From: CAIXZV01 sp963697365
GTDB taxonomy: Bacteria > Chloroflexota > Limnocylindria > Limnocylindrales > CSP1-4
Direction of reading: 5' to 3'
Assembly: GCA_963697365.1 (NCBI GenBank)
Contig: CAVONT010000013.1
Coordinates: 56,320-120,319 of the forward strand
DNA: 64,000 nucleotides
Under the pieces are notes generated by a model. It was given only the letters and a program-made list of their open reading frames with translations. It ran no database searches and had not been told where the DNA came from. Below, piece by piece: positions 18,660 to 27,876 of this stretch. The position numbers and the translations under genes were made by a program. Numbering within the stretch: position 1 is the stretch's first letter; each line of letters opens with the position of its first letter.

Positions 18660-20679
18660 TCAGGGTGCTGGCCCGAGCGCCTCGGCCACGACGGCCAGTA
18701 CCTCGTCGCCGTACGTCTCGATGCGGGCCGGACCCATGCCCTTGACGCGTCGCAGGGCGGCGAGCGAGCGGGGGCGCTCCTCCGCAACCGCCTTGAGCGT
18801 GGCGTCGTGCGCGATCACGTACGGGGGGACTGCCGCTTTGCGTGCAGCCTCGGTGCGCCAGGCGCGGAGGGCGTCGAACACCGGGTCGCCCGTGGTCCCG
18901 TCCGCGGGACGGCGCACGCGTGCCGGCGGGCCGGCATGGGTGGTGACGATGGTGCCCGGGCGTGGTCGCAGGTCCAGCAGGAAGCGGCTGACCTCGCGTC
19001 GGCCGGGCTTGCCGCGCGTCTCGCGGCGCTCCGCCCAGGACATGGCGAGCTGGAGGCGGGCGCGGGTGATGCCGACATAGAGCAGGCGGCGCTCCTCGGC
19101 CAGGACCTCGGCATCGTCCTTGGCCTGGCGGACGGGCAGGAACCCCTCCTCCAGGCTCGGCAGGTAGACGGCGTCCCACTCAAGACCCTTCGCCCGGTGG
19201 TAGGTCAGCAGGTTGACCCCGGCGCCATCGTTCTCGCGCTCATGGGCGGCGCGGGCGTCCAGTTCCTTGATGACCGCCTGGGCATCGGTCGCAGGCTCAT
19301 GAATGGTGATGCCATCCACGATGCCGACCAGCGTGTCGAGGGCGGCCTGGCGCTCCCGTGCCTCGGCGCCACGGTCCTCGGCCGAGGGCACCTCCTCCCA
19401 GCCGACGGCCTCGGTGAGACCGCTCCGGATTGCCTTCGCGAGGCGGCGGCCTGTCTCGTCCAGGCCCGCGCGCCGGAGCCAGGCGAGCGCCCCGCGGATC
19501 TCCGGCCGGTCGTAGAAGCGGACACCACGCACCTGGTAGGCGATCCGCGCGCCCGTCAACGCCGCCTCGATCGGCTCGAGCTGGGCGTTCATGCGCACGA
19601 GGACCGCGATCTCCGCGGGCGCGATCCCCTCCCCGATCCGCGACCGGATCCAGGTCACCAGTGACGCAAGCTCCTGGTCCGCGTTCGCCGACTTCGAGAT
19701 CAGGGGCGTGGGGCCGTCGTCGCGGGTCGCGACCAGGCGCTTCGACCTCCCGTCCGCCGCAATCAGGCGGTTGGCGAGCTCGAGCACCTGGGGGGTCGAG
19801 CGGTAGTTGCGGACGAGGGACACCTCGCGCGCGCCGGGCCAGCGGTCCTTGAACGTCGCGAGGTACCGGGAGGTCGCGCCGGTGAACGTGTAGATCGTCT
19901 GGTCCTCGTCGCCGACCACGCACAGGTCACGCGCGATCGCCCAGCCACAGCTCGAGCAGGCGCTGCTGGAGCGGGCTGGTGTCCTGGTACTCGTCCACGC
20001 TGAACCAGCGCTTGCGTGCGCGGACGGCAGCGGCCGCCCCGTCGTCGGACTCGAGCAGGTCGATGGTGCCGGTGAGGAGGTCGTCGAAGTCGATCCGGTT
20101 CGCCCGAGCCTTCGCCCGTTCGTAGCCGGCGTACACCTGCACGAACAGGTCGATGGGGATGGGCGGTTCGCGGCCGTCGCGCGTCGCTGCCTCGCGCTCG
20201 TAGGCATCGGGTGCGATGCGGCGTGACTTCGCCCACTCGATCTCGTCGGCCAGGTCCTTGGCAGGTGTGAACCGGTAGTGACCGGGGAGCTGGCGGGCCA
20301 GCCGCGACACGAGGAGGGCCTTCGAGTCCAGCAGCGCCGGCATCGGGGCGCCGTCATGGCGGCTGGGCCAGAAGTGGCGGAGCTGGCTCAGGGCATGGGC
20401 ATGGAAGGTCCGCGCGGTCACACCTGGCAGCCCGAGGAGCCGGAGGCGGTCGACCATCTCCCCCGCGGCCTTCTCGGTGAACGTGACCACGAGGACCTGG
20501 TCCGCGGGCACGACATCGGTCGCGATGGCGTACGCCGTGCGGCGGCTGATGACGCGCGTCTTGCCGGATCCCGCACCCGCGAGGATGGCCAGGGGGCCGG
20601 ATGTGGCGAGGACCGCCTCGCGTTGCTCGGGGTCGAGGTCGTGGAGGAGGGTCTCGGGGTCGAAGGCGGCGTTGGGCAC
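18660..20679 (-). pseudogene. UvrD/Rep-family DNA helicase with C-terminal HRDC domain, one frameshift
   Basis: Reading right to left from ATG 20679: Q-motif region LDPEQREAVLATSGPLAILA, Walker A AGAGSGKTR, motif Ia VTFTEKAAGEMVDR, and motif II SVDEYQDTSP. Near 19930 an extra base shifts the frame. The rest continues with motif III VGDEDQTIYTFTGA, motif IV LVRNYRSTPQ, motif V LLTYHRAKGLEWD and motif VI LLYVGITRARLQL. The last 70 residues form an HRDC domain (FDALRAWRTEAA ... LAALRRVKGMGPARIETYG). The repaired length is about 670 aa. It is a 3'-5' helicase of the type named UvrD2 in actinobacteria, acting in repair or replication restart. It stands alone, convergent with the ABC-2 pair. Confidence 0.9.
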
Positions 20680-20756
20680 GTACCGAGGCTAGCAGGGCCG
20701 ACTCACCAGCGACTTGCGAACGTGCAGTCCGTCTGTGGCACTCACGCCCGACCGCA

Positions 20757-21311
20757 TCAGCGGCCGAGGTTCGACCAGTAGCTCCGGAAGCGGATGTCCG
20801 CGTCGCGTTCCGCCCTGGCGAGGTCGTCCCGGGCAGCGTCGAGCCACGTCGACACCATCACCATCCATGCCATTCCTGCGGCCGCGATCCCGAACACCGC
20901 CCACGTCGACGCGGTCTTCGGATCGGCGTCGGTGAGGTGGGGCCACAGCAGCACCGCGAGCGCGAGCCATACCGCCGCCGGCACCCACGCGACGACCAGC
21001 AAGGCCAGGGCCGTCTCGTCCCGGTCCAGCTCCTGGGCTCGCTCCCAGGCGACCTCGCGTTCCTCGAGCGCGGGCCTGCCCCTGGCCAACCGTGTCCCGC
21101 GCACGACGACCGAGTAGACCGCCAGCAGGCAGATCGCGAGGAGCGTCGCCGCGTCGCGCCCCGCCGCATCGGGCTTGGCGGCCACGATCCACACCGCGAG
21201 CGTACCGATCACGCCGACCAGGGCGATCCCACGGACGACGAGGCTCGTCAGGGCGTGGCGGAGCGGGGCGGCAACAAGCGCATGGGGATCGGTGCCGGGA
21301 TCGGTGTCCAT
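20757..21311 (-). CDS. Hypothetical four-helix membrane protein
   Basis: From ATG 21311 the 184-aa protein opens with Asp/Pro-rich MDTDPGTDPHALV and has four hydrophobic segments (LVVRGIALVGVIGTLAVWI, ATLLAICLLAVYSVVV, LALLVVAWVPAAVWLALAVL, TWAVFGIAAAGMAWMVMV). A charged cytoplasmic loop lies between the second and third, and the tail is charged (DLARAERDADIRF). I do not recognise a family. It sits between the UvrD helicase and an XRE regulator on the same strand. An in-frame extension to 21455 is unlikely. Confidence 0.6.
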   Translation of the reverse strand: MDTDPGTDPHALVAAPLRHALTSLVVRGIALVGVIGTLAVWIVAAKPDAAGRDAATLLAICLLAVYSVVVRGTRLARGRPALEEREVAWERAQELDRDETALALLVVAWVPAAVWLALAVLLWPHLTDADPKTASTWAVFGIAAAGMAWMVMVSTWLDAARDDLARAERDADIRFRSYWSNLGR

Positions 21312-21384
21312 GTCGGTGGTGTCGGCCTTGCTGGCACCGTTCCGGGTCGCCCGGCCGCCGGCGCCGTTCGGTGGAGGGACGCCA

Positions 21385-22053
21385 CTACAGGACGATGATC
21401 CCACTTGCCGGGGGCAGCCGGGCAGTCCGAAGGGCACGTGCAATCGCGGACCCATCGAGCGGGAACTGCTGCCGCAAGGCCTCCCGGTGCTCCGCCAGGA
21501 CGGCTCGGTTGGCGCGGGTGCGGCCGATCACGAGGAGCAGCGTCGCGCTGCGCCCGTCGTCACGCAGCTTCACGGCGAGGTAGCGTGCGGTGGCCTGGGC
21601 ATCGCCAAACCTCGACACGACCTCGACGAAGGCGCGTTCGGCATGGGCGCTCGGGCCTGCCACGACCGCAGCGTCCCAGGCGCGCAGCTCGCCGGCCGCC
21701 GGGAGCAGGACCTCGCGCGGCAGCCGGAGCGGCGGGGCGAGCAGTGCCTCGAGGCGCCCGAGGATCCGAAGGGACGCGGCGTCCCGCACCCGCACGCCGG
21801 TGGGCGAGGAGCTGAAATGGAGCTGGAGCCCGACCGCGCGGTACAGCCTGCAGATCTCGCCGATGCGCGCCTGCTTGACGACCCCGCTCTCGAAGCGGCT
21901 GACCGCAGCATGCGACATGCCGGCCGCCCGACCGACGTCTGCCTGGCTCATGCCAAGCGCGATGCGGGTGTCGCGAACCTCGCTCCTGACTCGCTCGGCA
22001 ATGCGTCGCTCGTCCTCACGGGCGAGGTCGATCGCGCGCTGGTGGGTTCCCAT
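21385..22053 (-). CDS. XRE-family HTH protein with C-terminal ligand or toxin-like domain
   Basis: This 222-aa protein has a helix-turn-helix at residues 27-65 (VRDTRIALGMSQADVGRAAG, then MSHAAVSRFESG). It is followed by about 140 residues without a clear family, including ERAFVEVVSRFGDAQATARY and RSATLLLVIGRTRANRAVL. Stand-alone XRE proteins of this layout are found in several actinobacterial and chloroflexal genomes, some resembling antitoxins. A phased 11-bp repeat lies 33 bases upstream, as it does for the toxin-antitoxin operons of this window, which hints at shared control. Confidence 0.7.
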   Translation of the reverse strand: MGTHQRAIDLAREDERRIAERVRSEVRDTRIALGMSQADVGRAAGMSHAAVSRFESGVVKQARIGEICRLYRAVGLQLHFSSSPTGVRVRDAASLRILGRLEALLAPPLRLPREVLLPAAGELRAWDAAVVAGPSAHAERAFVEVVSRFGDAQATARYLAVKLRDDGRSATLLLVIGRTRANRAVLAEHREALRQQFPLDGSAIARALRTARLPPASGIIVL

Positions 22054-22085
22054 GCGTGGAAGGTAGCCGTGGCCGCACAGTCGCC

Positions 22086-22115
22086 GCTTACGCCTCGCTT
22101 ACGCGTCGCTTACGG
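22086..22115. promoter_or_regulatory. Phased direct repeat, three GCTTACG units at 11-bp period
   Basis: GCTTACG begins at 22086, 22097 and 22108, exactly one helical turn apart. The block lies 33 bases upstream of the minus-strand XRE gene. Seven other sites of the same type occur in the window, listed separately. The layout resembles operators of OmpR/PhoB-type proteins, which bind direct repeats with 11-bp spacing. Confidence 0.6.
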
Positions 22116-22173
22116 CCCGGTTGCTCGCCGCGTGCGCTTGTCCCCCGCGTGCGTCGCGGCGATGTGCGGCCAG

Positions 22174-22312
22174 CGTACGCACTGGGCATCGCCAGCGCCG
22201 GATGTACGGCAGGCGCACGAACTGGACGGTGCGCCCGCCCGCCAGCGCACGACCCGTACGTGTTCCGCAAGAGCAGCGCCGCGACCGCCCAGTGCTTCCA
22301 CGCGGCGTACAT
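22174..22312 (+). repeat. 139-bp MITE-like element, family D copy 1
   Basis: This stretch matches the reverse complement of 38207-38345. Shared blocks are GTACGCACTGGG, CAGCGC, GGATGT, CGCAAGAG, CGCCG and GACCGCCCAGTGCTT. Its ends form an inverted repeat: GCACTGGGC on the left and GCCCAGTGC on the right, with GTACGC/GCGTAC outside. It carries no convincing gene. Size, inverted ends and two copies in opposite orientation suggest a small non-autonomous mobile element. Confidence 0.6.
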
Positions 22313-22323
22313 GGCGACGGGCC

Positions 22324-22380
22324 TGACGGGGGCCGACGAGCATGACGGGGGCCGACGAGCATGACGGGGGCCGACGAGCA
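22324..22380. repeat. Tandem repeat, 3 x 19 bp
   Basis: The 19-base unit TGACGGGGGCCGACGAGCA occurs three times head to tail without a mismatch. It follows the family D element and precedes the 3' end of the minus-strand membrane protein gene. The rest of the 377-base gap (22054-22430) holds only the phased repeat and the D element. Confidence 0.85.
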
Positions 22381-22430
22381 TGAGGCAGACGTGGCCGCGA
22401 GCGTGACGAGGACCCGCGCAGGTCCCGCGG

Positions 22431-23417
22431 TCAGTCCGTGGGGCTCACCACGTACAGCCGCATCAGCGGTGACCGGACCCGGCGTCGACGTGTCCCGCGG
22501 CCCAGGCCCAGCAGCGCCGCCACCATGATCAGGGGCCAGGCGACGTACCCGAGCAGCGCGATGGCAGCCGAGACCTGCGCCGCGAGCTCCGCCTGCTCCG
22601 GCGACGAGCTCAGCCACGCGACGAGCGGGCTCAGGGCCCGCTGCGCCAGCAGGGCGAGGCCGCCGAGGGCCCCGGCGACCCAGGCCCCGCGCGGCACCAG
22701 GCGCAGGAATGGCCCGGCCAGCAGGCGCACCGCCAGCACGCCGTACAGCGCGATCAGCACCATCGACATGGTGAAGCCCACGACGTTCAGCCAGCCTACG
22801 GCCGCGGACAGGTCGAGGCTCGAGGTCAGGAACGGCCAGTACACGGCCAGCATCGCGGCGACGAGGCCCGCGGCCACCAGGCCAAACAGCAGACGCGGTG
22901 GCCTCGCGCCCGCATCGGACAGGCCATCGGCGAAGGACCAGGCACCGGCGATCGACACGAGACCGATGGACAGCGAGAGCACCGCGAAGGCCAGCCCCTC
23001 GAGGGTGGACGGGTCGATGCCGCCACCGGATCCGGGCGAGAGCGCTTCCAGGATCCACGTCTGCAGCACGTCGAGCAGCACCCGCGCGAACTGCGCACCG
23101 GCCAGCAGGACCGCACCGCGGTAGAGCCACCGGTTCCGGTGCCAGACGCCTGGATAGCCGATGAGCAGTGCCGCCGGCATCAGCATCAGCGCAGCATCGG
23201 CGAACGCGCCCGCAAGCGGCCCGGCGAGCGATGTCCATGGCACCACGCCGATCGCCCCACTCTCGACGAGCGGGCGCAGGTCGGCCACGACAATCCCCAC
23301 CGCCGCAAGCACCGACAGCCAGCCGACGGGCGTCATGCAGGCAAGGATCGAGTCGATCCCCTCAGGCTCGGGCCGGCCACGCCGGACGGCGAGCTGGCGA
23401 TGGACGAGGTGCGCCAT
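22431..23417 (-). CDS. Hypothetical polytopic membrane protein
   Basis: ATG 23417 overlaps the stop of the aldo/keto reductase (TGATG), so the pair is translationally coupled; ATG 23336 is an alternative start. The 328-aa protein has about eight hydrophobic segments, for example WLSVLAAVGIVVADLRPLV, GAFADAALMLMPAALLIGY, GLAFAVLSLSIGLVSIAGAW, LLFGLVAAGLVAAMLAVYW and VGFTMSMVLIALYGVLAV. It ends in a basic tail (GTRRRRVRSPLMRL). No family recognised. Coupling to a reductase may be coincidental. Confidence 0.65.
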   Translation of the reverse strand: MAHLVHRQLAVRRGRPEPEGIDSILACMTPVGWLSVLAAVGIVVADLRPLVESGAIGVVPWTSLAGPLAGAFADAALMLMPAALLIGYPGVWHRNRWLYRGAVLLAGAQFARVLLDVLQTWILEALSPGSGGGIDPSTLEGLAFAVLSLSIGLVSIAGAWSFADGLSDAGARPPRLLFGLVAAGLVAAMLAVYWPFLTSSLDLSAAVGWLNVVGFTMSMVLIALYGVLAVRLLAGPFLRLVPRGAWVAGALGGLALLAQRALSPLVAWLSSSPEQAELAAQVSAAIALLGYVAWPLIMVAALLGLGRGTRRRRVRSPLMRLYVVSPTD

Positions 23418-24334
23418 CAGGCGCCGGCCCTCGCCAGCGTGGAGAGCCGGTCCATCTCGTCGGGCGAGAGCGACAGGTCCGCGGCGGCGGCGTTCTCCTC
23501 GAGCTGCTCGATCGTTCGGGCGCCGGGCACCGCGATCGTGTTGGGGTGGCCGATCACCCAGGCCAGCGACACCTGCCCGGGCGTCGCCCCGTGGCGCTGC
23601 GCGATCTCGGCAACCGCTGCATGCAGTTGTGGATGGACCGACCGCGGCGCGCCGGGCGCCAGCGACCCGAACCGCCGCTTGCCCGCCTTCGGCAGCCCGT
23701 CAGGCGTCGTCAGCAGGCCCTGCGCCAGCGGCGAGTACGCCACGACCACGCGCCCCATCGCGGCCGCATGCGGGACCAGGTCGTCCGCCGGTCCCGGGGT
23801 CAGGAGGTTGAACCGCACCTGGTTTGCCGTCGCCGGGACCCGGAGGGCGATCTCCGCATCGCGCCACTGCTCCAGCGTGAAGTTCGACACGCCGACCCGC
23901 CGGATCAGCCCCGCCTCCACCAGCGGCCGCACGGCCTGCGCCACCCGGCGCGCGGAGACGAACGGGTTCTTCCAGTGCACGTACAGCATGTCGAGGGTGT
24001 CGGTCCGCAGGCGGGCGAGCGAGCCACGGACCTGGCGGGCGACGATCGGCTCGGCCGGGGCGATGGGCGTGAACTTCGTGGCGACGGTGATGACGGCACG
24101 GTCCTCGGGCGCAAGGTCGGCGATGAACTGGCCGATGATCCGCTCGCTGGTGCCGGGGCCGTACGCCTCCGCGGTGTCGATCATCGTGATCCCGAGCTCG
24201 AGGGCGCGGCCCAGGAGCGCTGGCGCCGTCGTTGCCGCGTAGTCCGCGCCGTACCCCCACTCACGCGTGCCGAACTGCCAGGTGCCAAGACCGACCGTCG
24301 ACAGGCGCAGTCCGTCGACCTCCACGTATCGCAT
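23417..24334 (-). CDS. Aldo/keto reductase
   Basis: The 305-aa protein begins MRYVEVDGLRLSTVGLGTWQ and shows the AKR signatures. ALELGITMIDTAEAYGPGTSE carries the catalytic Asp and Tyr, VTVATKFTPI carries the catalytic Lys, DTLDMLYVHWKNPF has the His position, IRRVGVSNFTLEQW follows, and the NADPH-binding end is AVPGARTIEQLEENAAAADL. It should reduce carbonyl substrates using NADPH in the cytoplasm. The small zinc-ribbon gene is divergent, and the intervening 64 bases contain a dyad. Confidence 0.93.
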   Translation of the reverse strand: MRYVEVDGLRLSTVGLGTWQFGTREWGYGADYAATTAPALLGRALELGITMIDTAEAYGPGTSERIIGQFIADLAPEDRAVITVATKFTPIAPAEPIVARQVRGSLARLRTDTLDMLYVHWKNPFVSARRVAQAVRPLVEAGLIRRVGVSNFTLEQWRDAEIALRVPATANQVRFNLLTPGPADDLVPHAAAMGRVVVAYSPLAQGLLTTPDGLPKAGKRRFGSLAPGAPRSVHPQLHAAVAEIAQRHGATPGQVSLAWVIGHPNTIAVPGARTIEQLEENAAAADLSLSPDEMDRLSTLARAGA

Positions 24335-24356
24335 CTGTCGAGTCTACCGATCCACG

Positions 24357-24378
24357 CCGTGCCACACAGGTGGCACGG
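24357..24378. promoter_or_regulatory. Dyad in the divergent reductase/zinc-ribbon intergenic region
   Basis: Arms CCGTGCCA (24357-24364) and TGGCACGG (24371-24378) flank a six-base spacer. It sits midway between two divergent starts (24334 and 24399), a natural place for an operator acting on both promoters. Confidence 0.5.
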
Positions 24379-24398
24379 ACCTCCACGATGCTGCAGCC

Positions 24399-24662
24399 AT
24401 GCGATGGCCCTTCCGACGCCCCCAGGACTCCGCTCCGCGCATCCCGCACGCCCGGCCCGTGGCACCGCCGGCGGTGGCCGATGCCGACATCGATGCCTTC
24501 CTCGCGCTCGCGCTCGGGTTCGTGTGCAGCCAGTGCGGGCGCGAGGACCTGCCACCTGCTGGCGACTGGGATCCGCCGGTCTGCACGGAGTGCGACGCGG
24601 CAATCAACTTCGACGCCGAGATCGAAGCCGGCTACTTCGACGAGGAGCTGGGACTCCAGTGA
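24399..24662 (+). CDS. Small protein with a zinc-ribbon motif
   Basis: From ATG 24399 the 87-aa protein has a Pro/Arg-rich N terminus. An acidic middle (VADADIDAFLALALGF) is followed by two Cys pairs, CSQC and CTEC, 15 residues apart in a GDWDPP context, typical of a zinc ribbon. The tail is acidic (IEAGYFDEELGLQ). Function unknown. Earlier in-frame starts at 24267 would overlap the divergent reductase. It ends four bases before the stop of the convergent YhaN-like gene. Confidence 0.6.
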   Translation: MRWPFRRPQDSAPRIPHARPVAPPAVADADIDAFLALALGFVCSQCGREDLPPAGDWDPPVCTECDAAINFDAEIEAGYFDEELGLQ

Positions 24663-24665
24663 GGG

Positions 24666-27600
24666 CTAGCCGGCCGCGGGAGCGTGCTCCGTGACGCTCA
24701 CCACCTCGACATTGCGGCCCAGGACGATCGTCCGCGTCGGCTGCAGCGCCACTTCTGCGTGGCACGTGAGGTAGATCACCTGCCGCTCGGCGGCGATCTT
24801 CTCGATCGTGCGTGCCACCCGCTGTGCCCGCTCCGGGTCGAAGTTGACGAGCACGTCGTCCATGACGATGGGCAGCGGCTCCTGCTGCGTGGCAAGGTGC
24901 TCCACCAGCGCGAACCGCATCGCAAGATAGAGCTGCTCTGCCGTACCCCGTGAGAGGCCGGTGAGCGGCACGGCCTTCGCGTCGGCCTTGGCGACGACGC
25001 CCTGGAGGCCGGTGTCGGACAGGCGGTCAAAACCGCTGTACTCGTCGCCGGTCCACTCGAGGAACAGGGTCTCGGCGCGGGCAAGGACGGCGGGCCGGTG
25101 CTTGGACTCGTACTCGGCGCGGGTCTGGCGGAGGAGCGCGAGCGCCGTCCGGAGCACATACCAGCGCCGGGCGTCGACCTCGAGCGAGGCGCGCCCGTCG
25201 GCAAGCTCCTGGCGGATGCGCGAGGTGTCGGCCTCGCCCGCGAGGCGGCGAAGCTGCTCGGTGATCTCGCCCTCGCGCGCGACGAGCGTGTCGCGCTCCG
25301 CGCCGACGATGGCGATGTCCTCGCCGATGGCGCCGACGCGCCCGGCCAGCGACGGCCGCGTCGGCGGTCCGCAGCAGCGGCTCGAGATCAGCCCGGCGGT
25401 CCCCTGGAACGATGCCGGCGAACGACGCCTCGGCCTGGTGCAGCCGCAGCTCTGCCTTGCCGCGATCCGATGTCTGCTCGTGGCGCTGGCGAAGCTGCTC
25501 CGCTGAGGCGACCCCGTGTCGGGCGAGGAACTCGCCGTAGGCCGCGCGGGCGATGGCCGACTCCTCGTTCGCAGCGCGCTCTGCCGTGCCGGCGACATCG
25601 CGCTGCGTCACGAGCGCGTCCTTCCGGCGCTGGTTCATGCGGGCGCCGGCGAGCTCCTGGCGGAGCCGCTCGACCACGGCATCGGCCCCACCCTCGGCCG
25701 CGATCGACAGGTCGGCGGCCAGCCGCGTGACCCCCTGCTCCCACTCCAGGCGCTCCCGCTCCGTGCGCGCGAGCGTCGTTCCGAGGTCCGCGCGCTCCAG
25801 CTGCGTGCCCTTGGCTGCGTCGAGCCGGGTGACCAGCGCCGTGGCCGCGGCGTAGTCGAGGGACGCCGGCAGCCCGGCGTCGGCAAGGGCCTCCGTCCAG
25901 CGTGCCCGTCCGGCCTCGACCGCTTCCGTGGACTCAGCGACGGCCGCCTCGGCGGCGCTGCGCTCAGCGGTGGCGGCGGCCAGCGTGGCGGCGGCGCGCT
26001 CCCGGGCACCGGCGGCCTCGCGCCGTGCAGCGTCGGCCTCGCGGCGGCCAGCCTGGGTCACCCGGATGGTTGCGGCGCGGCGGCGCAGCTCAGCGGGTCC
26101 GGCGGCGCTCGGCGGCAGCGGCAGCCCGGCAGCCGTGAACGCGCGCTCCAGCTCCGTCTCGAGCTCGTGCAGCGCCCCGGCCATCGGGTGCACCGACGCC
26201 GCGGCGCCCTGCACCTGCGCCCGGCCAGTCGTGCCGCCAGCCGTGGTTCCGGAGCCGCGCAACACCAGGATCCCCGCGACGACCAGGCCGGCGACTGCGA
26301 GCGCAACGCCCAGCAGCGGGTTGACGAGCACGGCCAGCACGATGCCCGCCACCACGCCGAGACCACCGATGGCGAGGGCGGGCACCAGGGATCCGCGCGT
26401 CCCACCCGCCGGCGCACCGTCGAACGGCGATCCGGCGGCCTGCACCGGCGTCGCCGCGATCGAGGCCCGCAGTCCCTCCGCTCGTGCAAGATCCGACGCC
26501 AGTCGGGCCGCCTCCGCGTCAAGCGCGTCCGGGGCGCCAGCCGCGAGTGCCGCTCCCCCGTCGGCTGCACCCCGCGGCCACCCTCGTCGGCCACGTCCGT
26601 CGTCGGCCGCACCCTCGTCAGCCGCCAGTCGCTCGACGGCGCGCCGCGCCAGGGCCTCCTCCTCGACCGCGCGGCGGGCTCGCTCGGCGGGCGCCGCGGC
26701 AGCCCGTGCCGGCCCCTCGATGTCGTCGCGATAGTGCGCGGTGAGGGCCGTTCGCACGGCCAGGGGATCGAACCCCCCGAGGTCTGCCTCCGTCCAACCC
26801 GCGTCGGCGAGGGCCTCCCCCATCGCCGCTCCGAGGGTCGCGTGCCGGCGCCGCTGCTCGGCGACGTCCGCGTCGCGCGCCCGGTCGTTCGAGGCTCGGG
26901 TCATCGCGGCTTCGATGTCGGCTGCCCGGTCCAGCACGTCCACGCGGTACGTGATGTCGGCGGACTGGCGGTCCAGCTCCTCGCGGGCAGCCAGGGTCTG
27001 CGCTGCCTGGGCATCGGCGGCAGTCACCGCCTGGGCGAGCCGCGCCTCCTCGGCGAGATCGTCGGCGGACACCACATCACCCGCGGGCACGTGGGCGAGC
27101 GCCGCGCGCGCCTCCTCCATCGCCTGCCACGGCACGAGCGCGCTCCGGAGGAGCGTCACCTCGCGACGCTCCGCCTCCAGGGTCGCCAGCCGCTCGTCCA
27201 GCTCCGCCCGATCGCGGGCGATCGCCTCGAGCTGGTGACGCAGGGCGCCGTACTCCTCGGGGAGGTTCCGCCGGGCCAGGTCCGCCTGCAGCGCCGCCAG
27301 CCGCGCCACCGACCGGTTGATGGCCGGGTTCACACCGGCCTTCTTCCAGAGGTTGTCGAGCTCGCCGCCGAGGCTTGCCTCCACCTTGAGGACATCGGCG
27401 ATCACCCCGATCGACGCCCCGTAGATGCGATCGGCGACCTCCTTGGCCGTGAGCGTGCGCAGGTCGTGGAGCTCGTCCTGGCCGAAGGCGAAGACCGACT
27501 CGAACACCTCACGGGTGACGCCGCCGGTGATGAGGGCGAGGCGCGCCTCGGGGCCGAGCGACGGGTCGACCCCATCGATCGCGACCTTCACCGTCTGGCC

Positions 27601-27867
27601 CGCGCCCGTGACCGCGTTCCCGTGGCGCTCCACCTCGAACGCCATGCCCGCCGCGAGCAGGCCGCTGATCCGCCCGCCGCGCGTGCCGCCGCGGACCAGC
27701 GGGAACTGGTCCTTGACCAGCCCGAACAGGACCGCGTGGACGAACTCGTGGACCGTGGTCTTGCCGCTGCCGTTGGGGCCCTTGATGAGCGTCAGGCCGG
27801 GCCCGATGTCGATCCGGGTGTCGAGCGCGCGCCCGAACCCGTCGATCTGCAGCCGGTCGATCTGCAT
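24666..27867 (-). pseudogene. YhaN/SbcC-like AAA ATPase with internal membrane-spanning hairpin, one frameshift
   Basis: Reading from ATG 27867: MQIDRLQIDGFGRALDTRID, Walker A GPNGSGKTTVHEF, Q-loop region, long coiled-coil regions rich in Ala/Arg/Glu, and near residues 490-540 two adjacent hydrophobic segments (ALAIGGLGVVAGIVLAVLV and VALAVAGLVVAGILVL). An extra base near 25365 shifts the frame. The rest carries the ABC signature-like GLSRGTAEQLYLAMRFALVE and Walker B PLPIVMDDVLVNFDPERA with a final CHAEV. The repaired length is about 1,065 aa. With the exonuclease gene just upstream it forms a YhaN/YhaO pair, relatives of SbcC/Rad50, for double-strand-break processing. The paired membrane segments are a known oddity of YhaN-type proteins. 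Confidence 0.88.
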
Positions 27868-27876
27868 CGCCCGCCC

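Noticed and set aside
22324..22380. Three 19-base units as a CRISPR array
   Set aside because: The units are contiguous with no spacers, and no cas genes are present.
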